Shown one piece after another: positions 26,652 through 35,821 of a DNA stretch of 64,000 nucleotides. Both the position numbers and the translations under genes were made by a program. The stretch lies in the NCBI RefSeq assembly GCF_002157205.1, contig NZ_CP021358.1:1364001-1428000 (forward strand), in the 5' to 3' direction. Within the stretch, counting starts at the first letter, position 1; every line of letters begins with the position of its first letter. The stretch is from Kushneria marisflavi. Its GTDB lineage: Bacteria > Pseudomonadota > Gammaproteobacteria > Pseudomonadales > Halomonadaceae. The notes under the pieces are model-generated. The model was not told the DNA's origin. It was given only the letters and a program-made list of their open reading frames with translations, and did not search any database.

Positions 26652-29122
26652 CGATTCATCCTCGCACCTGCAGGGAACGGGGTGTGACCTCGCTGAGGTC
26701 AGTGCCTTTGTACGGTTGATTCCCGCGCCTGCGGGGAACGGTGGACTCAATTCATTCTGATATATACCGGCAGCGGTTTATCCCCGCGCCTGCGGGGAAC
26801 GGTGCATCACATAGCTCCTGCATTAGTAGGGAAGCGGTTTATCCCCGCGCCTGCGGGGAACGGCTATCAGATAGACCATCGGAGAAGCAAATGAGCGGTT
26901 TATCCCCGCGCCTGCGGGGAACGGACCTGCCCAGCAAGGCAGCAGCGCGGCGTAATCGGTTTATCCCCGCGCCTGCGGGGAACGGGACTGGCCCTCGACC
27001 TCGATGACATGGATCGTCGGTTTATCCCCGCGCCTGCGGGGAACGGCCTGTAATGCGCCTTGATTGTATCTATGGCGACGGTTTATCCCCGCGCCTGCGG
27101 GGAACGGGGCGGCGGCGGTTCTACTGGTGGTTCCTCGGGCGGTTTATCCCCGCGCCTGCGGGGAACGGCCCATCATCATCGCTACCAGAGTGTCCTGCGG
27201 CGGTTTATCCCCGCGCCTGCGGGGAACGGCTGTAAAGCAAATCTCAATGCGGCTGTTCCATCGGTTTATCCCCGCGCCTGCGGGGAACGGAGCGCCCGTT
27301 TTTCCGGCCCGGAGTTTGCGCGCGGTTTATCCCCGCGCCTGCGGGGAACGGCTGAATGCCATTGATGGTGATCTCGCCACCGACGGTTTATCCCCGCGCC
27401 TGCGGGGAACGGATCGTCTGGCACTGTTCAGCTACCCGGGTGGCCGGTTTATCCCCGCGCCTGCGGGGAACGGCGAAGTGGGCTCTGGCCGGTGCTGATA
27501 TCCGGCGGTTTATCCCCGCGCCTGCGGGGAACGGCAGGGGTTTCTGTACTCGCGGGGCGTTTGTGGCGGTTTATCCCCGCGCCTGCGGGGAACGGTCACA
27601 CCGCTTATCAAGCGTGGCGGGCAAGGCCGGTTTATCCCCGCGCCTGCGGGGAACGGAGACCGTTGCGCACAACGACCCAGTGAGATTCCGGTTTATCCCC
27701 GCGCCTGCGGGGAACGGGTGCCTGACATGGAGCTGGTGCTGGGTGAAACCGGTTTATCCCCGCGCCTGCGGGGAACGGGGCAAGGCCGAGGCTGGCGGAC
27801 ATGAGCTGATCGGTTTATCCCCGCGCCTGCGGGGAACGGTTGTGCGTGGATCGTTTTCGTCGTTTATGTACCGGTTTATCCCCGCGCCTGCGGGGAACGG
27901 CGTGGGTCGACCTGAGTGAACACGAACGCAGCCGGTTTATCCCCGCGCCTGCGGGGAACGGCAAGGGTTAAATCCTTATAACGCCTTTTGTCGACGGTTT
28001 ATCCCCGCGCCTGCGGGGAACGGCCGCGCACTTGAAGCGTGGCTGTCCACGAACGCGGTTTATCCCCGCGCCTGCGGGGAACGGAATATGCAGTTAAGAG
28101 ATATGTATATTTCATACGGTTTATCCCCGCGCCTGCGGGGAACGGCCCAGGATGACCGAGGTGTTCGGGCCCTACTACGGTTTATCCCCGCGCCTGCGGG
28201 GAACGGCGCCAGTGTATGGCTCAGAGCCAGACTGGAAGCGGTTTATCCCCGCGCCTGCGGGGAACGGATCGCCCAGAGACTTGAGCTTTGAGGTTTTCTC
28301 GGTTTATCCCCGCGCCTGCGGGGAACGGATGTGGTTCAAGCCACTGCGGGCCAGCGAGGACGGTTTATCCCCGCGCCTGCGGGGAACGGCCTACGTTGCC
28401 AGCCACCGGGAAGTTGGCGACCGGTTTATCCCCGCGCCTGCGGGGAACGGTGATCATCAACAAATCCTGCACTTCGCCACGCCGGTTTATCCCCGCGCCT
28501 GCGGGGAACGGCGCGCTGTCCGCGCTGGGGAAGAACCACCAGACGGTTTATCCCCGCGCCTGCGGGGAACGGATCGGTACGCCCAGCCAATTCAGAAGGG
28601 CCGACGGTTTATCCCCGCGCCTGCGGGGAACGGACCGGGTCGGCGTTCTGTGCGCCGGTCCAAGTCGGTTTATCCCCGCGCCTGCGGGGAACGGGCTTTG
28701 CAACACAGCAGTAGAAATATGGTATACGGTTTATCCCCGCGCCTGCGGGGAACGGCGAACGGCAGCCGAGAACAACTATCAGGCAGCCGGTTTATCCCCG
28801 CGCCTGCGGGGAACGGGGTGGTGTTGCATGCCGGTGTTATTCGGCAGCCGGTTTATCCCCGCGCCTGCGGGGAACGGCGAAGCGCTGGCAAACGCCATTG
28901 ACTCAATGCCGGTTTATCCCCGCGCCTGCGGGGAACGGGCATCAAGTTGCTGAAGCGCCCAATCGGTGGCCGGTTTATCCCCGCGCCTGCGGGGAACGGG
29001 GAAACTGGGATTCTGTCAACTACAAAAACCGCGGTTTATCCCCGCGCCTGCGGGGAACGGGCCGGCACAGCCGGGATCGCCTATCAGGGCACGCGGTTTA
29101 TCCCCGCGCCTGCGGGGAACGG
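26652..29122 (-). CRISPR. CRISPR array 1, type I-E, 41 repeats and 40 spacers
   Basis: 29-bp repeats recur every 61 bp from 26652 to 29122. Thirty-eight spacers are 32 bp and two are 33 bp (27962-27994 and 29061-29093). On the plus strand the repeat begins CGGTTTATCCCCGCGCCTGC and ends GGGGAACGG, which is the complement of the E. coli-type repeat. crRNAs are therefore read from the minus strand with 5' handle AUAAACCG and the stem CCCCGC/GCGGGG. Repeats at 26652 and 26713 are degenerate, which marks the trailer end; the leader is on the cas2 side. No two spacers I compared are identical. Confidence 0.98.
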
Positions 29123-29232
29123 ACTAATTGTAGTCGTCTGTTTTCAATAACAAAAATCGCCAGCAGAAAATCCACCGGCGATTTTGATCATTTTTTGCAC
29201 AACGCTTTTTTATTAAAGAGCTTTGAAAACAG
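29123..29232 (-). promoter_or_regulatory. Leader of array 1, with a hairpin that may end the cas operon
   Basis: 110 bp of AT-rich sequence between the cas2 stop and the first repeat, which is where the I-E leader belongs. It includes inverted arms AAAATCGCC and GGCGATTTT around a 15-nt loop (about 29152-29184); on the minus strand the second arm runs into TTTTTGTT, so it could terminate cas transcription before the array promoter. Confidence 0.7.
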
Positions 29233-30451
<1,219 letters not shown>

Positions 30452-30454
30452 CGA

Positions 30455-31153
30455 TCACTCCGGTACGCGGCGCAGCAGCAGCATGCCGCAGCCAAACGCC
30501 CTGGCACGGCCAATGCCGTATTGCAGGACCTGGCCGAGGCGCTCAGGATCAACCACCTCCAGCAGGCCTTCGTAATCCACGCTGGAATAGCGAATGGGCT
30601 GGCCGCCCTCTTTTTTGCTCAGCGCGTGCTGGCGATAGGCGCCCACCTCCGGCGCGACAGGTAGCGTGAAGCCACAATCTTTAGCGCGGCTGTCGAGCCA
30701 GTGGCGCGCCGCCGCGTCCATCGCCTCGACGCAGGTCTGGCTTGTGCGCTCCCCTTTGGGAAAGGGATAGCGCGCATCCATCAGTACATCGGCACGCTGA
30801 GAGCGGCGGCCCGTCCCTGCGGGTTTGGCAACGGTCGGGTTGGCGCGCAAACGAAAGGCCAGCCGTTCGCCACTGGCAAGCCGAGGGGCAAACGGCTTGC
30901 ACTGTATCTCAAAGCCTTCCATGGGCTCGGGCGGGCGATCGGACCCTACGTAGAAGCGGGGTAGCCCGGCGCTTTTGCCATTGGCGTCTTCTTCCATTTC
31001 CTGACGGAAGATGAACGGCCGCTTGCCGCTGGGCACGCCGGGAAACAGCCGCCAGAGCAGTTGGTGAGCGGTATAGGCACCGCCTTCCAGCACGTCGAAC
31101 AGTTCGGCGCGGGTGAGGGTGTTAAGATCCAGCCGGACGCTTGAAAGATACAT
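30455..31153 (-). CDS. cas6e: CRISPR crRNA endonuclease Cas6e (CasE)
   Basis: 232 residues with two ferredoxin-like domains. The likely catalytic histidine is H30 in GGAYTAHQLLW, with Y27 close to it as in E. coli CasE, and the glycine-rich loop GIGRARAFGCGMLLLR lies at the C-terminus. It would cleave repeat hairpins at the base of the stem and stay bound to the 3' hairpin in Cascade. It would have to process both arrays and possibly the degenerate hairpins at 35745-35816. Start and upstream stop overlap (TAATG). Confidence 0.95.
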   Translation of the reverse strand: MYLSSVRLDLNTLTRAELFDVLEGGAYTAHQLLWRLFPGVPSGKRPFIFRQEMEEDANGKSAGLPRFYVGSDRPPEPMEGFEIQCKPFAPRLASGERLAFRLRANPTVAKPAGTGRRSQRADVLMDARYPFPKGERTSQTCVEAMDAAARHWLDSRAKDCGFTLPVAPEVGAYRQHALSKKEGGQPIRYSSVDYEGLLEVVDPERLGQVLQYGIGRARAFGCGMLLLRRVPE

Positions 31154-31935
31154 TAGCGCTCTCCTTTCACTGTCTCGGTGCGCCGGTGTTCCAGGCGAGG
31201 GCCGAACTGCCAGCGACGCCGGTGCAGCGGCTCGTCCCAGACCTCACTGGACTCGAAGGCTTCAGCACCGCCATCAAGTGCGTCGGCATCGCCTTCCCAG
31301 GCGTACAGTATTTCGTCGGGCAGGCGCAGCAGGTGCGTATCCTTCTTCTCATTGCCCACCAGCGCCAGCCAGGTGCGCTCCGGGTCCAGCGCGCTTTCAA
31401 AACGGTGATCCAGCGCCTGACGCCAATGATCGGCCTCGACCACGGTCGGCACCAGTGGCGCGGCCAGTGGGCACGCCTTACGGCCGAGATAGAGCGGAAA
31501 GCGGGGTCTTTCCAGCGCGCTCTTGAGTTCCTCCAGTGACCAGGCGGCGTTCACGGTGAGGCGCACCGCCACGCTCCACAGACCGTCGCAGCGATAGTCT
31601 CTTGACGAGAGAATGGTGTTAAGCGCCTCTTTGGGCACCGACAGCTCCTCGCGGCGGGTGCGGTGGGTTACCTTCGACTGTGACGACGGCACCTGCACGG
31701 TGTGATAGTCACGCAGCAAAAGCCCCGGCGAGCGCTGTTTGACCGCGACCTGCAGCCCCTCGCGCAGACAGTGCTGGCCGCCATCATTGTCGCGTTTGAT
31801 GCCAAGCGCCGCCCCGATCAGCCCCAGAATGGCGCTACGGCCCGGGTAGGTGGCCGTCGGCCGCGTTTCGCCCACGGCGGCCTCGCCCCAGCTCGCCATG
31901 GGCGCATAAAGACGAAAAACCAGATGGTGTGGCAT
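31153..31935 (-). CDS. cas5e: Cascade subunit Cas5e (CasD)
   Basis: 260 residues; the N-terminus (LVFRLYAPMASWGEAAVGE) and GRSAILGLIGAALGI are Cas5 signatures. Cas5e caps the crRNA 5' handle. The two arrays use handles AUAAACCG and AUGAACCG, so this protein must accept both. It is separated from cas7e by 11 bp and overlaps cas6e by 1 bp. Confidence 0.96.
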   Translation of the reverse strand: MPHHLVFRLYAPMASWGEAAVGETRPTATYPGRSAILGLIGAALGIKRDNDGGQHCLREGLQVAVKQRSPGLLLRDYHTVQVPSSQSKVTHRTRREELSVPKEALNTILSSRDYRCDGLWSVAVRLTVNAAWSLEELKSALERPRFPLYLGRKACPLAAPLVPTVVEADHWRQALDHRFESALDPERTWLALVGNEKKDTHLLRLPDEILYAWEGDADALDGGAEAFESSEVWDEPLHRRRWQFGPRLEHRRTETVKGER

Positions 31936-31946
31936 ATCGCCTCCGC

Positions 31947-33041
31947 TTAGTCGACGCCCTTGAGAAAGGTCAGCAGCTGCTCAAGGTTGCCCCATGGAAC
32001 ATCACCCTTGAGGGCCGTCTTTTCATACTCCGGCGTGGCCGAAAGGATGAAACGCCGGTCCGCGCCGGGGCCGTAGGCATCATCGAAGGCCTGAGCCTGG
32101 GTTTCCAGCTTTTTGATCGCCTCGACGCCATGGCCCTCGCCCATGACCGGCTGCAGGAAAGAGGCCGACAGCGAGCGCGGCTGCTGATCGCCCTTCTCGG
32201 CCAGTACGTAGCTGGCATGGGCACGCGAACCGAAGCTGTTCTGCTTGCCCTTTGGCGAGATTCTGATGGCGGACTCCACCAGCGCGGCAATGGCACGGTC
32301 GGCCAGTTCCACCTTGCCCTGCAGGTTGTCGATGAGCAGATCGCGGTCGATGCAGATATAGAGATAGAACAGCCCGGCGGCGAAGCCTGCTTCGCCTATG
32401 TGTGCCGCGCCACGATCCTCGTCACCGCTGTTGAGATCATCGACCGCGGTGAAGTAGTCGTCCTCGACCTCGGCGGCATGGACGGTGATGGCATGGGCCA
32501 CCTGGCAGGCGGCTTCGACGTTGTAGCTCGGCGCGGCAGCGAGCATGCGCCCGAACAGCGCCACATCGACCGCGGTGGGCCGCCGGGCCAACAAATGCTT
32601 GAGTTCATCCTCGGTCGGCTCGCGCTTCTCCGTAACCAGCGTATCGGCCAGAGCTTCGAGCGCAGTCAACTCCTCCGGGCCGACGTGGACCAGCTGCTCG
32701 ATCTCATACTCGTGCTTTTCGCCCTTCTCTACCTTGCGCAGCTTGCCGAAAACCCCGGCGATCTTCTCCGCGCTGTTACCGGCGACCTTCGGGTCGGCGC
32801 CGGCGTTTGTCATGCGGTCATATATCTGCTTGCCCAGGCGTTTGGTGCGCGTGCCCCTGTGACCGTCGACCGCCGACTCGAACAGCTCGGAGGTGCGCCA
32901 GTGGCGTTTGAGGCTTTGCGAAGAGACGCGCAGCCGCCGGGCGCCGCCCATGAACGCCGTCTTGGGACGGCCCAGGTCGTCGCGGTTGAGATTGGAAGGC
33001 GGGTAGGAGGTCAACAGATGAAGCTGAATAAAGTGGCTCAT
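31947..33041 (-). CDS. cas7e: Cascade backbone subunit Cas7e (CasC)
   Basis: 364 residues, the expected size of Cas7e. It begins MSHFIQLHLLTSYPPSNLNR and contains GGARRLRVSSQSLKRHWRTS, typical of the family. Six copies polymerise on the crRNA spacer, and every sixth nucleotide is flipped out of the guide-target duplex. A ribosome site AGGGAA precedes the ATG. There are 68 bp between it and the cse2 stop. Confidence 0.97.
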   Translation of the reverse strand: MSHFIQLHLLTSYPPSNLNRDDLGRPKTAFMGGARRLRVSSQSLKRHWRTSELFESAVDGHRGTRTKRLGKQIYDRMTNAGADPKVAGNSAEKIAGVFGKLRKVEKGEKHEYEIEQLVHVGPEELTALEALADTLVTEKREPTEDELKHLLARRPTAVDVALFGRMLAAAPSYNVEAACQVAHAITVHAAEVEDDYFTAVDDLNSGDEDRGAAHIGEAGFAAGLFYLYICIDRDLLIDNLQGKVELADRAIAALVESAIRISPKGKQNSFGSRAHASYVLAEKGDQQPRSLSASFLQPVMGEGHGVEAIKKLETQAQAFDDAYGPGADRRFILSATPEYEKTALKGDVPWGNLEQLLTFLKGVD

Positions 33042-33109
33042 GATGGGTTCCCTGAATAAAAAATGTGGCGAATGCCGAAAACTGGCTGTTGATAAGTGAT
33101 GATCGCCCT

Positions 33110-33799
33110 TCAGTCGCCCACGCCCGGTTTCAGTGCGCGAGCCTGGAAGTAGGCATCACTCATGACGAAGGCGAAGCGCCGGGTGGCCCTGGCGTTGTAC
33201 TGGCCGCGCTGCTCGCGATCCCATAGCGCGACCATATCGGCCAGGCGAACCACGCTGACGCCGGCGTTATCCGCCAGTTTGAGCGCGCGGCGAAAGCGCC
33301 GAATCAGCTCCTGCGAGGTATGGCAGTCGAGCAGCTGCTGAAAGCGCAGATCACTCATGCGCGGGGTATCGCCGGTATCGGGTCGCTTCTCGCCCAGCCG
33401 TTTGCCCAGCGGGGCATCGAACGTCTCAGCGCGCAGCTCGCTCGCGACGGCAGCGATGGCCGCCCAGGTCTCGATGCGGTGTTCACGTTGTTTCCTGGGG
33501 TCGTCGGCTGGCGCCTCCTGCCATGCCCGCGATTCAAGCGCCGACCAGAGATGGCGAAAGGCCTCGGTCAGAAGTACAGACTCGATGGTGTCGCAGCGGC
33601 GCAGCGCGGCACGCACGCCACGCGGGTAAGGCCGCTGCCTGGTGTGACGCTTGAGTTCCTGTTCATTCAGGACCAACCGCCGCCACCACAGGCGCAACTC
33701 AAATGCCTCTCGCTTATCAAGGGCATATAGATAGCGCTCTACCGAGGCTGCGGTCTCATCTGCCACTTCCTGCGCCGCGTGTTGTTCTGCTTCGCTCAT
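33110..33799 (-). CDS. cse2: Cascade small subunit Cse2 (CasB, Cas11e)
   Basis: 229 residues, helical and rich in Arg/Lys, with ERYLYALDKREAFELRLWWRR-like N-terminal helix and MSDLRFQQLLDC and LIRRFRRALKLADN segments. Two copies line the inner face of Cascade and stabilise the displaced DNA strand. At about 229 residues it is longer than E. coli CasB (160), mainly in the middle. The start overlaps cas8e by ATGA. Confidence 0.93.
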   Translation of the reverse strand: MSEAEQHAAQEVADETAASVERYLYALDKREAFELRLWWRRLVLNEQELKRHTRQRPYPRGVRAALRRCDTIESVLLTEAFRHLWSALESRAWQEAPADDPRKQREHRIETWAAIAAVASELRAETFDAPLGKRLGEKRPDTGDTPRMSDLRFQQLLDCHTSQELIRRFRRALKLADNAGVSVVRLADMVALWDREQRGQYNARATRRFAFVMSDAYFQARALKPGVGD

Positions 33800-35502
33800 G
33801 CCGGGCTCTCCTCCCGATGATCTTCAGAGGCCGGCGTTTTCAACTTGAAACCGCCCGCCTCGGCAAACGCCTGCATCGTCTTGCCGACCTTCTTGCCGCT
33901 GCCGTTCAGATACGTCAGCAGATAGCGTCGCGCGCCGGTAATGCGCTCCAGCTGCTGCATCTTCATGCCTTCCAGCGGGCCGCTGATCGCCTGAGCGTCA
34001 AACAGCGCCAGCGCTTCACGCTTGAGCGCCCCATACCACTGGCGGTGAATCTCGGGTGACAGCGTGGGGGCCTCTTCGTCTTCGCGCAGCACCCCGCCTA
34101 TCTCGCGCAGCGCGGTAAAAAATGCCGGCTGGGTCGCCTCAAAAAACTGGGCGTCGATCTGGCTCATGTCGCCTTTGGCATCCTCCGGACGCTTGAACCA
34201 GGCACGCTTGAGCTGGTTGCGCAGCGTCCAACTGATCTCCGATGCCAGATCAACGAAGCGTTTGACCCAGCCGCGCAGCGTCTCCTGATGCGCCTTGGGT
34301 ACACCCACCAGCGGCATCTCCACGCTGTACCAGCCGCGCGGCTTCATGTTGTCCATGTCATAGCCGAACACCCAGAGCCGGGCATGCCTGTACAGCGCGT
34401 CAAACGCTTCTCCATCGTCGCGCGCCGCCTTTACCTGGCGATACTTTTGCAGGTGGTGAGTGACCACCCGAGCGGGCAGCGCGCCGCTGATGGCTTCATC
34501 TTCAAGCACCAGCCCCGGCCAGTGGCGATAGCCCAGCCCACCAGGCTGGCCCTTGCTGGAAAGCGGCAGTTCCTCGAGCTTTTTGGGGTTGAGGCGGCGA
34601 TAGGGAGTGAGCGGGTGCCGCCAGGGGCCGTCATAGTTGGCCCCCTGCTTTTTTGCGCGCAGATGGCGCACCGGGCGGTCCGCCTCGCGGCCGCAGAGAT
34701 CGCAGCACCCCGGCGTCTCATCGAACAGCAGCCGATAGCGCCGGGGCATCGACCAGAAGGCATGGAGCGGATGGACCTGCTCGGGCAGCACTTCGGTGCC
34801 CTTTTTGTCGCTGATTCGGGTATCACCCATCCAGAAGAACAGATCACGATCCTCAACCCCAGGGGCGCGCCAGGCCTGCCCCGGCTGGCCGACGGCATCA
34901 GCCGGCATCACGTTGGGCCAGAGCCGCGCCCATAGCGGTTGGCTCTCGTCTTCCGGCAAAATCAGCGTGGTCAGTGGCCCGCCGCCGCGCAGGCCCACGC
35001 GAATACCGGCGCCCCCGGCCGGGGCGTTGATCTGCATGGTATAGAGCGCCAGCGCCGCGCACTCGGGGCACGCCGTGTCAACCCGGCCACGCTTGACGAA
35101 GAAATCGGTATTGTTCTTGATGCCGTTGGCACCGGGGGAGTCAATCAAAAGGCCCGCAACCGGGGCGTCCTTGACGTCGTCCAGCGGGTCCAGGTCCTGC
35201 ATGAAGCGTGGGCCGTCGCCGTCGAGTTCAAAGGCCGAGGCAAAGGGGGCCAGAAGCTCATCGAGTTCGGCCACGCCGGGCGGTGTCTGGTAGCGGTCCA
35301 GCCACGCGTCGGTATTTTTTGGCGTCATGGCCGTCTGCAGCAGCGCGATCAAAAACTGCCAGGCGGCGCCCTGAAAGTCGGCGCGGGGAAGTGCCAGGTC
35401 GAGTACGTCAGGGTCAGCAAGCGCCGAGGGTGGCCGATAGTCGATCCGGCCATCGCGATGCCGAAAGGGCAACCAGTTCGATGTCAGAAGGTTCAGCTTC
35501 AT
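33796..35502 (-). CDS. cas8e: Cascade large subunit Cas8e (Cse1, CasA)
   Basis: 568 residues. It recognises the PAM and recruits Cas3. The N-terminal part has the LLTSNWLPFRHRDG and L1-loop NNTDFFVKRG motifs (about residues 130-139), and cysteine pairs CPEC (145-148) and CCDLCG (near 273) suggest zinc binding. The ribosome site is AAAGGGAA. Its ATG overlaps the stop of a 43-codon ORF (ATGA), so cas8e may be translated by coupling to that ORF. It is the first recognised gene of the seven-gene operon. Confidence 0.97.
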   Translation of the reverse strand: MKLNLLTSNWLPFRHRDGRIDYRPPSALADPDVLDLALPRADFQGAAWQFLIALLQTAMTPKNTDAWLDRYQTPPGVAELDELLAPFASAFELDGDGPRFMQDLDPLDDVKDAPVAGLLIDSPGANGIKNNTDFFVKRGRVDTACPECAALALYTMQINAPAGGAGIRVGLRGGGPLTTLILPEDESQPLWARLWPNVMPADAVGQPGQAWRAPGVEDRDLFFWMGDTRISDKKGTEVLPEQVHPLHAFWSMPRRYRLLFDETPGCCDLCGREADRPVRHLRAKKQGANYDGPWRHPLTPYRRLNPKKLEELPLSSKGQPGGLGYRHWPGLVLEDEAISGALPARVVTHHLQKYRQVKAARDDGEAFDALYRHARLWVFGYDMDNMKPRGWYSVEMPLVGVPKAHQETLRGWVKRFVDLASEISWTLRNQLKRAWFKRPEDAKGDMSQIDAQFFEATQPAFFTALREIGGVLREDEEAPTLSPEIHRQWYGALKREALALFDAQAISGPLEGMKMQQLERITGARRYLLTYLNGSGKKVGKTMQAFAEAGGFKLKTPASEDHREESPA

Positions 35503-35630
35503 TTATTTCCCTTTTTCGAAAAAAATATTCTGAACAGCTGCACGCATGCGCCACCCGCAAATTTCAAGAATATTCCTGTCCAATCCCACTGACCGACTTC
35601 CCAGAAAAGATCTTGAACCCAGTTACGCAT
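35499..35630 (-). CDS. Candidate 43-residue small protein coupled to cas8e
   Basis: Too short for automatic tracks. The ATG at 35630 has GAGG at 8 bp, and the stop TGA overlaps the cas8e ATG. The product starts MRNWVQDLFWEVG, is rich in Trp and Phe, and ends with a basic stretch (FFSKKGNK); an in-frame ATG at 35636 adds two residues but sits only 2 bp from GAGG. It lies downstream of the candidate guide-RNA target and would share the cas8e promoter. It could be a leader peptide for coupling, a small membrane-active protein such as a CreT-like toxin, or a chance ORF. I know of no family match. Confidence 0.45.
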   Translation of the reverse strand: MRNWVQDLFWEVGQWDWTGIFLKFAGGACVQLFRIFFSKKGNK

Positions 35631-35687
35631 TGGCATGCCCTCAAGCTGAATATGCCAATTAGCTTAAAAGCAGCACCAAATAAAAAC

Positions 35688-35710
35688 AAGTCATATGTAA
35701 ACATGACAAT
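35688..35710 (+). promoter_or_regulatory. Candidate Cascade target site in the cas8e promoter region
   Basis: AAG (35688-35690) followed by a stretch that matches the spacer-like part of the mini-CRISPR at positions 1-5, 7-9, 11-13, 17 and 19 of 20. Type I-E Cascade uses AAG as a good PAM and does not pair position 6. TTGTCA on the minus strand (35709-35704) within the site could be the -35 of a cas8e promoter, with TTTTAT 18 bp on as a weak -10. Confidence 0.7.
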
Positions 35711-35732
35711 TAAAGCGGTTTGTTGGTCATGA

Positions 35733-35741
35733 TGTTATGAT
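35733..35741 (+). promoter_or_regulatory. Extended -10 element for the candidate guide RNA
   Basis: TG-T-TATGAT matches the extended -10 consensus (5 of 6 in the hexamer). Transcription would start near 35748, at the beginning of the first degenerate repeat. Confidence 0.55.
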
Positions 35742-35747
35742 TACGTT

Positions 35748-35821
35748 GTTCCTCTTCAATAGGGGATGAACCGTCATAGGTACACAGTGCCAACCGTTCC
35801 CCGCGTCAGCGGGGATTTTCT
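35748..35821 (+). ncRNA. Degenerate mini-CRISPR: candidate CreR/CreA-type Cascade guide RNA
   Basis: Three parts read on the plus strand, opposite to cas genes and arrays. Part 1 (35745-35773) ends GGGGATGAACCG, identical to the last 12 bases of the array 2 repeat in crRNA sense; its stem is diverged but still pairs (TCCTCT with AGGGGA). Part 2 (35774-35793) is a 20-nt spacer-like stretch. Part 3 (35794-35816) begins CCGTTCCCCGC, as array 1, with an intact CCCCGC-GTCA-GCGGGG hairpin, but its handle is replaced by TTTTCTTTTT, which makes the hairpin an intrinsic terminator. Known CreA/CreR RNAs have this repeat-spacer-repeat layout with degenerate repeats. The cas3 stop codon lies in the loop of part 3. 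Confidence 0.75.

Noticed and set aside
26652..29122. Array 1 read on the plus strand
   Set aside because: Comparison with the E. coli-type repeat, degenerate repeats at the low end and the cas2-side leader all show transcription on the minus strand.
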